Assembly: GCF_004210375.1 (NCBI RefSeq)
Contig: NC_134827.1
Coordinates: forward strand, 105,013,285-105,077,284
Direction of reading: 5' to 3'
DNA length: 64,000 bases
Source: Tachypleus tridentatus
Lineage: Eukaryota; Arthropoda; Merostomata; Xiphosura; Limulidae
In this document: positions 45,770 through 57,399 of the stretch, piece by piece
How positions within the stretch are numbered: the stretch's first letter is position 1
How the letters are laid out: every line of letters starts with the position of its first letter
Position numbers and translations under genes: made by a program
Notes under the pieces: model-generated
What the model was told of the DNA's origin: nothing
Seen by the model: the letters and a program-made list of their open reading frames with translations, nothing else
The model's database searches: none

Positions 45770-45985
45770 ACCTTCTTAGTTCATCTTCAGGTTAACAAAG
45801 TCTGTAACTGACCGTTACTGAGCGCACGTCTTAGGGATGGCAATGGTCAGTTGGAAACTCTTTGTTAACCTCAGGATGACCTAGAAAATTTGAAACGTTG
45901 CTCTGTACTTTATTTTAATTAGAGTTTCAATACTTATACCAGCCATTATTAGAATACACTTCAACTTCAAGTGGGTTTCTCATCA
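45770..45985. mobile_element. Inverted pair of Penelope-like terminal motifs
   Basis: The left part (45775-45812) reversed reads GTTAACCTGAAGATGAAC, then AAGAAGGTCAAAAC. The right part (45855-45985, plus strand) reads TTGTTAACCTCAGGATGACC, then TTTGAAACGTTGCTCTG, CAATACTTATACCAGCC and CAAGTGGGTTTCTC. The two halves form an inverted repeat of about 35 bp around a 40-bp centre. Motif order on the right matches the fragments at 6.6 kb and 54.7 kb. Confidence 0.6.
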
Positions 45986-45989
45986 TCAT

Positions 45990-48900
45990 GAGAGAATGTC
46001 TTGTTTGATGAGTTGTGATGTTTCCTCTTCCCATGAAATTAGAATCACTTTGCACAGTTGCACAGTTCTTTCATAGGTGGCCGAGTTTTTAACACATTTC
46101 CAATTGTGAGTGCATAATAAACACAATAGTCAATTTGGTTACTCCTTAAGGAGCTGTGCAAAGCCCATGTGGTGGTGGGTGTTGCTGGCTGTCTTCCACC
46201 TGGTCAGTAGTTCAAATTTGATATAGCTACACCTGAAACCTGGATATAAGGTCCCATTCAAGTTAAAAATTTCACTTCCTTTAGCAAGAGCTAACTCTTT
46301 TTTTTTTTTTATTATTATTATTAAAGGAACAACTTTTATTATTAAATATTTTTTCTCTGAGTTCTGGTATGGAAAATGATTAAACCTAGATGATATATAT
46401 CGAACAAAGAACTTCTTTTTGTAGTAGTTTATAACATGCAAAGTGTATTTAAGTAACAATTATAAACTGTTTGTTTAAAACAATGTACCATATTGTAGGG
46501 AAGTTATTTGAAGCGTGTCTCGGCTTACCGTAAATGTTTCATGGCATCACACAGTGAATTAATATTTGTATCCTTGATTTAAAAAAAAAATGTTGAAGTA
46601 TTTTAATAATATATTCTATAAGTAAAGCCATGTTATAACTTATTAATTAATTTGCTTTAAATATGTTTTGCAGCAGGTCTTGGTATTAACTGGAAAGTCT
46701 GTTCTGGTTTGTTCCGTCCATACTTCGTGCCTTCATGTTGGTAGCTTGTTTTTATTTATTGCAAGTTTGTTGAGATTATATTATAACCTATTGATAAAAC
46801 TACAAATAATGACTCAAAACTAGCAGGTTTCAAGGCATTTTCAGCAACATGTTTAGAAAGGAAATGGTCTCTCAAAGTATAATTCTACTTGATAGTTTGG
46901 GGTGTTAATGATTAAGGATTATAGTTTTAGTTTCATAATTTGCTGTTGTATTTTTGTCCAATATTACAAGTAATTATTTTGTAAACATTTTGAATGAGTA
47001 CACTACAGGATTGCTCTGTGTAACATGTATGGATGTTGTATTTTGACTAGTAAAAACTAAAACATATAAAAGTGTGAAGTCGTCCCGTGAAAACAATAAT
47101 CAGGATTTACTTAACGGGTAATAATTTGGATAACTAGTATTGATTATTTGTTACTAAGTTTGTGTATAAAGTTTGAACTATCCATTGATATTTTGAGTAT
47201 GAATAATTGAGATAATGAAAGTAGAACAGTAACCAGGTGTTCTTTCTTGAAGTAAACGTATCAAATGTTTATATTTGTGTATGTTACAAAGTTTGTCACA
47301 CACAGTTTTGTTATGTATGTATCCAGTACTCTAACATCCAATGTCTCAACATAGGTTTAAGATATAATGTTTTTCTTTCTACTAATTTTCTCCACGTGAT
47401 CCAAACCTTTGAGGCACCTTTCAGTATTCTTATGTATAAGAAAACAAACTTACGATTTAAAGTATGTCCACTCGCTATAAATATAGACAGTTTAAAACAA
47501 GTTGTTATAGGTGTGAACATCATTTACACTTCATAAAGAAAGTCAATTAGGACACCAATTAAATACTTGTTGTCATTAATGGTTGTTTTTTTATACTAAA
47601 CGTAGAGATAATAAAATATTTGAGTGTATCATTATGTTTTGAAAGGTTACACCTGTCTGTGTGTGTCCAGGTATTAACACATCTGTTTTGTTTTGACACA
47701 AGAACCAACACAGATCTGATGATTTTCTTGTGCAACAGATGAGAAGATATTTTATGTGATTTTTACCTCTTGTTTCACACGATGCAGGATTATGACAGAA
47801 AACTGTTGTGAAAGTTCACTGTTACATGTCAAGTAAGTTTGTCACAAATGTGGGACTAAATCATGTTGAACCTCAAAGTATAAATGCTTTGATTACTTCA
47901 AACTGTATTCCTTTCATAATTTTCTATTGCATATTGGTTTGGAAATAATTCTCAGCTAGTAATTACATAACCTGGAAGTGCTTTGCTAAACAATCTCTAT
48001 ACCCACTGTCTTATTTTACTGGACATAAGAGTCGGTTTTAACACAAAATGCTGGCGAGAACACATTCGTGCTTGCAGAAGACAAAATGACATTTCAGTGA
48101 CCTGCTGGACAATGTGCACACTTGTGCATGTAAATTATTTGTATCTATCTAATAACCTAACCCAATGCAAAAAAAAAAAAGAAAATTTAAAAGTTTGTTT
48201 TATGATTTATACCTGCCGTCCCTTTGTTTACTTTTTATCTTGTTTATACACGTTTATTCAATGAATAATAATTTATTGTAAACGGACTTAAATGAAATTT
48301 GACTATTCTTCGGTGATGTAGAATATTCCTGAAGAAGTTGAACTTAATGTTATTTATTTTGGTTTTTTGTTGTTGTTAATTTTCAAGTTGACTGTTTTAT
48401 AGAAATTTTACCTTCAAAAAACAATTTTTGTGGAAACTATTAATGTGACCTGAGGTCATTATAGTAATGGTATATAAAATAGTTTTACCTGTTTTTATTA
48501 CCCATCTGAAATTATTCTGGATTTTAGTTTACATTTTATCTAAAATCAAGATCATATTTGATACGTTTTGGTAATAAGTCAACAACGTTGTGATGAATGT
48601 TTACAAAACTCTTTGTCTCGGAATGTACGTAAATACACCAGGGAGAAACCAGATCAAAATATGTTTAAAACTTTTTTGAATCTCTTCAACATTTCAGAGA
48701 TTGTTTATTACATGTAGAATGTATAATACATGTTTAATCACCATCTACCAGTACAAGTGAAAGGAAGTTGAAACTTAGCAGCCTGTATATATTTTACTGG
48801 AACACTAGAAATATATAAAATAATAAATGATTACTTTACAAAAAAAAAACACCCAAAAAAACTATGATTTTATCTCAACCTTAAGAATCAATGTGGGAGC

Positions 48901-50145
48901 TCCAAAAATAAAAGTTTAGAAATTAGGAATAGAACCAGCTTTAAAATGGTGGTATAGAATATAAAGTGTCTTTTGGTTTCAAACTGACATATTGGCTTTC
49001 TTTTAAATGCCACAGTTGATGCTGAGTTATTAACACTACTTGTATTCCTGGGATTTTTTAAAAGTGTTATAATTGTTATTTAACTTTACAGTAAGGTGTT
49101 TTAATTTTTAATGGTTGACTATTTTCACAAACTTACCATGTGAAGAGCTTTGTTATAATTTGATACTTTGTAATGTATTTTTTTACCACCAGGGTGTCAT
49201 ATTATATGCTTGGGTCTATTTTATCATGCATAATTTTTTTTTTGTACTGCTCTAATACTTTGCTCTCTTTGGTCTTAAATTCTCTATCGAGTAATATTGT
49301 GTGTGATATATTTTAGTGCAAGGCTTACTTAACATTATTTAAAATTATAGCTAAGACTAAAAAGATTAACCCTTCATTTTATTAGTCAGATACTTGTAAA
49401 TATTATAAGTAAGGTAAACTTATCTTTTAATAAAATAAATTGTTTTAAATATGTTACTGTCATGATAAGAATACATATGGCTGCTAGTTTAAAACTTACA
49501 AATTGTTAAGTGAACTTGTGTTCTTCAATTTAACTCTGTTATATAAATATTTTTGTTATTAAGTAACTACTTTTGTTTGGTTCATTATATACAAATGCTG
49601 TCATGTTTTGTGCTGTCAAGTGATTCTTCTGTCCTGGACTTGACAGAAGTTACAATGCATGTGAAATTTGTTCTCAAAATGTTTAAAATATCGTGTAATT
49701 ATACGAGTTGATTCATTTTGTTTCTCACAAAAACTAACACAGTGTAAAAATGGAAGATTCCATTTAATGTGTTGATACTCCTATAACTAAATACATTGTG
49801 GTTTACAGATTAGATTTTATTAACTGTAGCTAAATAATTATGTAAAACCACTAACTCGCATCTGATATGCCCTTGTGCGTACATAATGGTGTCGATTGTT
49901 TTATAGATTCTGTTGGCAGTTGTGAACACACTGAATGGCATTTGAAGCTGTTTTTTCTGATAAAACAGTGTTTTTACCCTAAAAACACTCAATGTGATTC
50001 TTAGGGTCCCTGAAAGAGTTCTGTTTTAAGAGTAGAAAATATTTTTCTTTCTTGCTTTTGAGGTTCAAATGACATGCTTTCGTTTTACGGACATCATAAC
50101 AGCAACATTAGGCATCTCTTATATGAAATAATTTTAGTATATACT
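45990..50145. other. AT-rich region, no gene recognised
   Basis: No conserved exon, RNA gene or full transposon was seen. Several open stretches of up to about 105 codons (for example 46139-46459 minus, 47237-47536 plus) lack any family resemblance and have the composition of the surrounding DNA. Confidence 0.55.
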
Positions 50146-50149
50146 TCCA

Positions 50150-50698
50150 GACAGAAAATGGACTAAATAATTGGATGGTCCCCTTTTGAAGAAACTATAA
50201 TGTTCAGTTGTGATCATGTGTCCAAGTTTTTTTAATTATGCAACTTTCCAACTCTTATCACCATAACACTAAAGGAGTGTTGCTTTGGAACCCTGGTTTA
50301 AAGTGGATGATCAAACTACCCTGAATAGGATACCAATCCATTGCTGGTTAAGCCTCAACTGGATAGACTGGATTGGTTCAATATCTTGCTTAACGATTAT
50401 TCCAGTCTATTCAGCTGGGGGTTAACCTGCAAATTACTAGAATAAGGGGGAGTTCCCTGGATAGGAACTCAGTCTATCTGGTTGTGGTTCAACCAGCAAT
50501 GGATTGGTATCCTATTCAGGGCAGTTTGATCATCATTGTCATCTTGACACAAGGGTTCCAAAGCAACACTCCTTTAACGTAACGGTGATAATAGAGTTAG
50601 AAAGTTGTATAATTAAAAATACTTAGACACACAATCACAACTGAACATTATAGTTTCTTCAAAAGGGGACCATCCAATTATTTAGTGCATTTTCTGTC
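50150..50698. mobile_element. 549-bp fold-back element (long inverted repeat)
   Basis: The left arm runs from GACAGAAAATGGACTAAATA through GGATGGTCCCCTTTTGAAGA to about 50370. The right arm, from about 50470 to CATTTTCTGTC at 50698, is its near-perfect reverse complement over some 210-220 bp. A partly self-complementary centre of about 100 bp separates them. It carries no coding capacity. The structure is that of a fold-back transposon or palindromic MITE. No clear target duplication is visible, and the family is unknown to me. Confidence 0.88.
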
Positions 50699-52850
50699 AG
50701 TCAGTCAGCTCATTGTGAGTGAAAATGATTTCACATAAGGGATTTGCAATAATGGGACACAAGGGGGACAGTTGTTTCACCTACATTTACAGTTTTAAGG
50801 TGCATTACTGAACTGAAGCTGGTAGTTTAGTTGGAGACTCAGTTTTCTCTATACACAGAGTAGTTTTTATTTTGCAGTATCTTACTACCATAAAGTAAGA
50901 CTTTGACACTCAAGGTCACATATCTCTTCCATCTTTATTTAATGGTTGATTAGTAGTGTGGTTTGATATTCATTATGAGATTGTCAGTTATATACAGGTG
51001 TGCATATGTTATAACTTGTATTTACATCCAGTATGCAATATAGTTCGTGCAAACTCAGTTGGCAAAATCTTGTTACTAACCTACAGTGAAAATGGATAAG
51101 AAACAGAAGTAATAGTTTCCTGTATATTTAACTTCTCAGTTTAATCCTAAAACTTGTTCAAGTTGCATCAAAATAACCAATGTTTGCTGGTTAGTATGTC
51201 CATGTTGCCGTAGTTTCCCATCCTGTACCCCAACGAATTGGTACATTTATATACTGTAAAGGGGAACCACGTTCTGATCACCCTGTACGTTTCTTGCAGT
51301 TCATTTAAGATAGGCCTACAGTTGTTAAGTTGATGGACTCAACCTTGCAAACTAACAAAATATGTTTAGTAGAAATTATCGTAAGTTTGAAAACAAAAGT
51401 GGGTAGGTACCACTTTTATTTCGATTGTGTCTAACTATTTTGTGATTTTTTGTAGAATGAATTCTGCTACTGTTTTTAGAGTACATTTGACTACTTTGAC
51501 GTGCGGAAATTATGTAAAATATCCGGAATGTAAGTATAGTCAACAGTACGTCTCACAATGTGTGAAGGTTCCAGACAGGAAGATAGTGCTGGTGCTGAGG
51601 ACTTAAATTTGTTTTTTTGTGTATGGGATGCTTTTCTTTGGGCTACAATTTTCATGCAAGTTAGCACGATAAAAACGTCCATCAGTTTTTTGAACTGAAA
51701 TCCTTGTAATGTTTCACAGTATCTCGTAAAAGTAGGTTTAAATAACTAAAACGTGAACACATATGTCATTATTACGTTTGTTAATGCAAGCTAGGCCTAA
51801 TGCGAGGTAATGGGCCTAACTCCTCAATTTTGTTTGATATATATAATTAATAGTTCGTTTTATCATAATAAACTGGATTTATGTAAGAAACTACATCTTA
51901 TCAAAACATTAATTTTATTATATTTAGATTTAGTATAAGGATAGTTGGACTTGTTAATTATTACATAACTTATCGTATCACAAAGGAGCATCTTTGCCAA
52001 ATTTATTATTCCAATAATTGCTACTTCCGTTTTTATGTAGAACATTTAGATAAATATATATACAACTTCTACTTATAATTTTATAAACATAGTTCATCTC
52101 GAGATTTTGAAATACTAACTCAAAGAAAATAAATAGGAAGAGGATATTCAAATATAGTGTTAAGTTATGGTAACAGTAGTTAGATAACTTGCAAGTTGTA
52201 GTATTATGATAGTTTAATGTTAGTACTTAACGAATCGTTCGAATCTAAAAAAACGTCTCAGTAATATATAATAAACGTCGACTTTTGGCCGAGATAGCCA
52301 ACTTATTGTACGACTTTCTTCACGGTTGTGTAACATATCAGTTGAAGTTATGGAGATATTTAACTAAAAGACCCCCCCTACAAAGACGCGCCAAAATAAG
52401 CGAAATCTTCCTAGGATATTTTCATCATAAAGTTTTTTTGTTTTGTTTCGTGTACGATTTTCTCTTCGAATATACTTAGGTCGACATTATTATTTCACGT
52501 CTTCAAATTAGAATTGAGGGAATAGTTGATATTAATGTATATGGTGACTTGATTATGCACTTAAAGCACAACCCGGGTGAGTAAAAATTTAGTTATATGC
52601 AATATATATATATACTTCCATATTTATTTTGCGGTGTGGGTTTTTTTTAGGGTTGTGTGTTATTTCATAGCGGTGTTTTTTTGTTTTGTTTAACCAATAC
52701 GTAGTAATGTTGTGAACGTTTTGTAACTAATGTTGTGTTTGAATAAAATTGTTTGTTGGTTGTTTCTCTAGTCGAGTGATTTTGTGTATTTTTTTTCAAA
52801 TCGGAATTCAGGCAGACATTATGAAATGTTAGCTAAATTATAGAGGACTA
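50699..52850. other. AT-rich region, no gene recognised
   Basis: No exon with family resemblance was seen. The sequence is ordinary low-GC intergenic DNA apart from a few short purine or pyrimidine runs. Confidence 0.55.
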
Positions 52851-52859
52851 GAAATGGAA

Positions 52860-53598
52860 ATAAACGCCCCAATACCCCCCCAGGCGCTTCTAACTCTCAA
52901 ACTGAAGGCTTAATGAACAACTAACTTCCTGTGCAGCTTTAACAATATGCGCGTGCGCGCCACAACAATTATTAGGCTCGTGAACGTATCTTCTCAGCAT
53001 TTCGGTTGTTAACGAAGTATAAGACTAGTTTTTCCCAGTATTAGAGCAAAATACAACCTTAACCTTAAGTCAATAGGGTTAAGGGGTATTTCCGCAGCGA
53101 GTTGTCAACGGCAAGAATGAACGTGGAAAATTATTTGGAGAGTAAACAAAAGTTTAGAAAGTCAGGGTAAAACTCACGTTTAAACCTCGCGGCTTGACGA
53201 AAATAGTTTGATATCGAAACTCACAATAAACTTTAATATTTATGCTTTGCTTCTGTTAAAAAAACACAAACAAATCATTCGCCCAATTTGTTTCCACGCT
53301 AAAAATAAACGCTACACACCCGAGCGCACAGATAGAGAGATACATAAACATCTTTAGTATTTTAAAAAGTTTAAAGTTTTTCATTCGGCTTTCGGGGGGG
53401 TGGGGATTGTTAGTTGTTTTTTTTAATAGTTTAAAATAAAAATGTTCTTACTTCTAGTACAGTTGATGGTGTAGTTATCAACTCGATTCTGGCTGTTTTT
53501 CGAGAATATAGTTTAATGGGGTCTAGTCTAACTTCGGTGAAGGATAATTACTAATACCGGAAGTCGTGCGTTGTCATGAAGGGGTAACTGGGAAAGAT
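52860..53598 (+). promoter_or_regulatory. Promoter-like region (CpG-containing, NRF1-like and ETS-like sites)
   Basis: Locally richer in CpG than the surroundings. ATGCGCGTGCGCG near 52948 is a near match to the NRF1 palindrome, and CCGGAAGT at 53567 is a consensus ETS site. Both are common in housekeeping promoters. The ETS site lies about 30 bp before an ATG in good context (see next entry). Functional assignment is inference. Confidence 0.4.
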
Positions 53599-53645
53599 GG
53601 CGCACTTCTACGAAGATCCTCTCTTGGTTGAATATTCTGCAAAGT
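53599..53645 (+). CDS. Candidate first coding exon of an unidentified gene
   Basis: GGGAAAGATGGCG gives an ATG with A at -3 and G at +4. The frame encodes MAHFYEDPLLVEYSAK before a stop; a donor-like GTAAAT lies exactly where the frame would need to leave the exon (after TCTGCAAA at 53643 or thereabouts). With an ETS site close upstream this looks like a short 5' exon of a housekeeping gene continuing to the right. I do not recognise the protein, and no second exon was found before the window ends, so it may be spurious. Confidence 0.3.
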
Positions 53646-54086
53646 AAATCAACACAATCGCAACAATCATTGCAGAGCCAAAACAGTTGTTGTAGCTTTC
53701 ATGACAGCAAAAAAGTAGAGATGATGTAAATCTTATGTTCCAACTTATGGTTTAAATTGTATTATCACCTACGAGTCTGGGGACTTCCATCACTACTAAC
53801 GTTTCCAAGAGTTTAAAGGCCGAGATGAGACACACGAACCTAGCACTCGTTGCTTGGTAGGCAACTTAACTTCTGGTTAAGGTGCCGAATGGCATTCGGT
53901 AGATTCATAAAGGGTTTACTCGCATCTATTTAAGACGTTAACAGTTATTCATATGCAAGTTGGTCACTGTAACCGTTCAAAATTATTGTGCTAATAATGT
54001 CTCATCCGTGTGGAGTTATTAGACGTGACAAAATAACATCTTGCGTTTCTCACACAGACGCTAAAGAAGTTCTCTAGACTAGCGTT

Positions 54087-54640
54087 TCTCAATCTTTTTA
54101 ATAACACGGGGCCAAGTGATTAAGGCACTCGACTCTTAATGTGAGGGTCGCGGGTTCGAATCCCCGTCACACCAAACATGCTCGCTCCTTTCAGTCGTGG
54201 TGGTGTTACAATATTATGGTCGATCCCACTACTTGTTGGTGAAAGAGTAGTGGGCCAAGAGTTTGTTATGAGTGGTGATGAACAGCTGCCTTCCCTCTAG
54301 TCTTGGACTGCAAAATTAGGGATGGCTAATGAAAATAGCCCTCGTGTAGCTTTGCACGAAATTCAAAAATTAAAACATACAATAACACGGTACAACTAAA
54401 CTTCAGAGAAATTTCCCGCGACCTGCCACGGATAATTTTAGAAAAGTGTGGTATGTATGACATCGTGACCTACTACTTGCTATACCAGGTTTATTTGAGT
54501 GACATTGATTTATAGTTAGAATTTTGCGATGCTTTTTTACGGCTGGCATTATACTTTGTTTTATTACATTCTTTAAAATACTATCAGTAATTTTAAGCCT
54601 TTCACGGTCCACGAGGTGGCGGCGACCCAACGTTTGAGAA
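54087..54640. mobile_element. hAT-like MITE interrupted by a SINE
   Basis: The left end TAGCGTTTCTCAATC and the right end (reversed) GGTGTTTCTCAAACGTTGGG are inverted and resemble the CAGxGTTTCTCAAxC termini of hAT non-autonomous elements. The MITE itself is about 270 bp once the nested SINE (54110-54390 with one target copy) is removed. The 8-bp target duplication is not clear. Confidence 0.65.
54100..54390 (+). mobile_element. SINE-A copy with 10-bp target duplication, nested in the MITE
   Basis: Element 54110-54380 with B box GGGTTCGAATCCCCG and complete body. AATAACACGG occurs at 54100-54109 and 54381-54390. The SINE inserted after the MITE. Confidence 0.93.
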
Positions 54641-54699
54641 ACACCAATCCAGAATGCAGTTATATGTAATTAAATAACGAAATATTTACCCTTCACATG

Positions 54700-55217
54700 C
54701 TTAATGAATTCGACATAATATATATGTAAAGACGGCTGGTTTGGATTGAGAAAATTCTTTATCCAGAGGAACAAAATTAACCTTCTTCGGTCATCATCAG
54801 GTTCACAAAGAAAGAAAGAGGTAACTGACCGATAGCTGACCACATGTTTGAAAGGGGTTGTGTAACTGAGTGTAGGAATGCAGAGGACGTGCTTACATGT
54901 TGGATATATTTATTATAGGTATAAAGGCGTTCCTTTGTATTGGTTTATTTTGGGATTGAGTTGTTGGATAGGTAAGGCTTCTTTATTTTGCGTTTATGTT
55001 TCTTTATTTAGTATTTAGGTGTTTTCTATGGTTATGTTGTGTTTATTTGATTTGCAGTGTTCAAAAACGTGTGAAGGTGACTTTGTGTTCTTTAAATCTG
55101 GTTTTCATTTTTCTACTTGTTTGTCCAATATAGAAGTTGTGGCAGTTATCTCATTGTATTTTATAAATAATGTTGGTGTGGTGTTTGTCAGTGTAGTTTT
55201 TACGGCTCTGAAAAGCT
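54700..55217 (-). pseudogene. Penelope-like element, GIY-YIG endonuclease end and 3' terminus
   Basis: Reading on the minus strand, 55083-55150 encodes NCHNFYIGQTSRKMKTRFKE followed, after a frameshift, by SPSHVFEHCKSNKHN. The FYIGQT...R...R..EH pattern is that of the GIY-YIG endonuclease at the C-terminus of Penelope-like retroelements. Downstream, toward 54700, the strand reads CCTGATGATGACCGAAGAAGG, a CUGAUGA-containing terminal motif like the hammerheads of this group (the following GAAA box is lost), then CTCAATCCAAACCAGCCG. The reverse transcriptase is not seen; the element is 5'-truncated and frameshifted. Confidence 0.8.
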
Positions 55218-55233
55218 AGGTTCCATTATTGTT

Positions 55234-55770
55234 ATGTTCAAAGTATTCGACATCCTAATTCGCTTCTCAGTCCCCATAACCTACGAAGACCAAGTTTCTT
55301 TAGTGCCCTCTAGCACAGTCAGAAGTTCACAGAAGGGACTCCAAAATATCTTTAACACTCACTTCATTCTTCAGCTGCTTGAGGTGCCTAACATGCGAGT
55401 AAATGCGATGTGTAACAAACTTGTGTATACGTGACTTGCGGTCCCCCACACAATACTGTTATCAATACTGCTGGCTGCTACATGTAGATGGCTTTTTACC
55501 ACTGAAATTTCTCTTCGTGGATTCATCTGTTACAAGATGCTACACTTTGCCTAGCATAACCAGGGTACGACTTATTGAAGGGGTCTTCTTCTGGATGGTC
55601 CTGGGTCCCCAAGTTAATCCATGTTCCTAAAAATGATTTTAAAAGCGTTTTATAAAACTTCAAATGTTTTGAATTGCATAGAAACAGCATTTTAGGTATA
55701 ACAGATATAGCCCAGTTGTCGAGTTCTAATATTGAACGAAAGGGCTTCCGGGCAACGATTTCTGACAAAT
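55234..55770 (-). other. Unidentified possible protein-coding relic
   Basis: The minus strand keeps partly open frames (for example HLKQLKNEVSVKDILESL and ATSCNR-type endings) with a base composition less AT-biased than the flanks. It adjoins the Penelope-like remnant and could be an older transposon fragment, but I cannot name a family. Confidence 0.25.
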
Positions 55771-55779
55771 TATCGCTTT

Positions 55780-56935
55780 GAGATGCTATTTTTACTCAGT
55801 TTAAATTTGAAATTCGTAGGAAACCAATTAAAAGCAAAATACTGTTACCAAACGTAAAAGAAATTCGCTTTTGTTATTTTTTTGATCACAACATCGACAC
55901 AACGCCATCTCGATTTTAAACTTTGCAATCTGGTTAGAGTAATCTCGTATTATCACACTTATTCGAGGTAATGGCGGTTAGTTTTGACATCGTCAGCTAA
56001 CAAGACCCCCAGGCACCAAGTGATTTCCATTTCTTTCTCTCTCTCTCTCTCTCTCTCATACACAACCATGTTTCAAATAATATGGAACAAATGATATGTT
56101 ATGGGGGGGGGGGCAAGTCCCCTGTCCTACTTCACGGTATTTGGAATAAATTTTAAATTCAGTTAACTGTGCGATACGATTAATACAACTTTAATGTTTA
56201 TAATCAATTAACTGGTTTTGAAAGTTCTTACAATCCTAATCAATAGAATCCAACTGGCACGTTCACTTTACAGACAGAATTGGTTGTATTGTTATAATGC
56301 GTTGTTTACACCAAAGTATTCTGCGCTGTGTTACTAAGTAATGGCACTACTTTGATATATAAATCGCGTGACATTGTACACCCTAGCAGGCCCCTATGTA
56401 GTACGTTTTAAAAGGAGGGGGTTACAGTTTTCGAAATGAAAAACCAATAAATTGTGTGATGCACAGTCAACACGCTAATCATAACAAAGTATAGGGGGCA
56501 TGTCCCCCGCATAATTTGTATAAAAGGTACTATGGGAATAATTTGGCCTTGAACTTTTACATTCATCTTATTACCCAATTATGCTGTTTCAACAGTTACT
56601 GTTCAAGTTGGATATCCAGAACCGACAGTAGACTCACAAGTAACATCGACTATTAATTGTCGTTAAGGCTAATCACTAGGCCCAATGTTCGAGCCACTAT
56701 TTGTTCTGCATTTTTAAATGGATCGTAAGAGTTTAAACCCTTGAGCTGAGTAGCTCATACATTGCACAAGGTCTCCCTTACCCAGAATCCAACAAAGAGT
56801 ATTAAATATAAGAATACGAGATGGATCTAGCTTCTCACAGACTCGTCTCTTTTTAAAGCTCCGTTTCGTTTTATTAAAATCGTAAGATTCAACCAATTGC
56901 TATACGTGTCGATATCTTGAAACATTAGGTGTCTA
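55780..56935. other. Intergenic stretch with simple repeats
   Basis: Contains a (CT)n run near 56035-56057 and a poly-G run near 56103-56113. No gene or transposon was recognised. Confidence 0.55.
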
Positions 56936-56937
56936 TA

Positions 56938-57140
56938 TTTGATTGTTTTGAATTTTGCTCAAAAGCTACACGAGGGCTATCTGCGCTAGCCATCCCTCAT
57001 TTAGCAGTGTAAGACTAGGTGGAAGGCATCGAGTCATTACCATCCACTGCCAGCTCATGGGATTCTTTTACCAGCGAATGGAGAGATTTATCGTAACATT
57101 AAAATGTACCCACGGCTGAAAGGGCGAGCATGTTCGAGAT
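56938..57140 (-). mobile_element. SINE-A copy, head-truncated
   Basis: Reversed tail and body (GCTACACGAGGGCTATCTGC, ACGGCTGAAAGGGCGAGCAT), ending at ATGTTCGAGATG. The B box and tRNA head are absent. Confidence 0.85.
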
Positions 57141-57209
57141 GTTTTCATTAAGTATCATTTGACTTAATAAAAAATCTAACTTGTATCTCAGCAGTTGACC
57201 TCTCCCCCC

Positions 57210-57330
57210 CTCTCTCGTGGCTCAGTTGCAAGTCAGCAGGTTTACGACAGTATATGTCGGGTTTCGATATCAGTGGTTGGCAGAGCACAGATAGCCCACT
57301 GTGTAGCTCTGCGCTTAAGAAATAGCGAAG
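57210..57330 (+). mobile_element. SINE-B copy
   Basis: CTCTCGTGGCTCAGTTGCAA, GGGTTTCGATATC as B box, and GGCAGAGCACAGATAGCCCA. A second scrap of the same family (GGGTTTTGACATCCGTAGAG) follows near 57368-57398. Confidence 0.8.
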
Positions 57331-57399
57331 GAGCTAACTAGTAAGTAATAAACTGTACATCTAGAAACCGGGTTTTGACATCCGTAGAGGGCAGACCAC

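Noticed and set aside
46139..46459. Minus-strand frame of about 106 codons
   Set aside because: Rich in Lys/Ile from AT composition, includes a poly-A/T run, and shows no splice context or family.
55019..55219. Plus-strand frame of about 66 codons with hydrophobic product
   Set aside because: It is antisense to the Penelope-like endonuclease remnant.
56355..56560. G-rich and C-rich runs (GGGGGCATGTCCCCCGC) resembling the hAT-like copy at 58.6 kb
   Set aside because: No CAGGGG-type inverted ends or 8-bp duplication could be found, so the similarity may be compositional.
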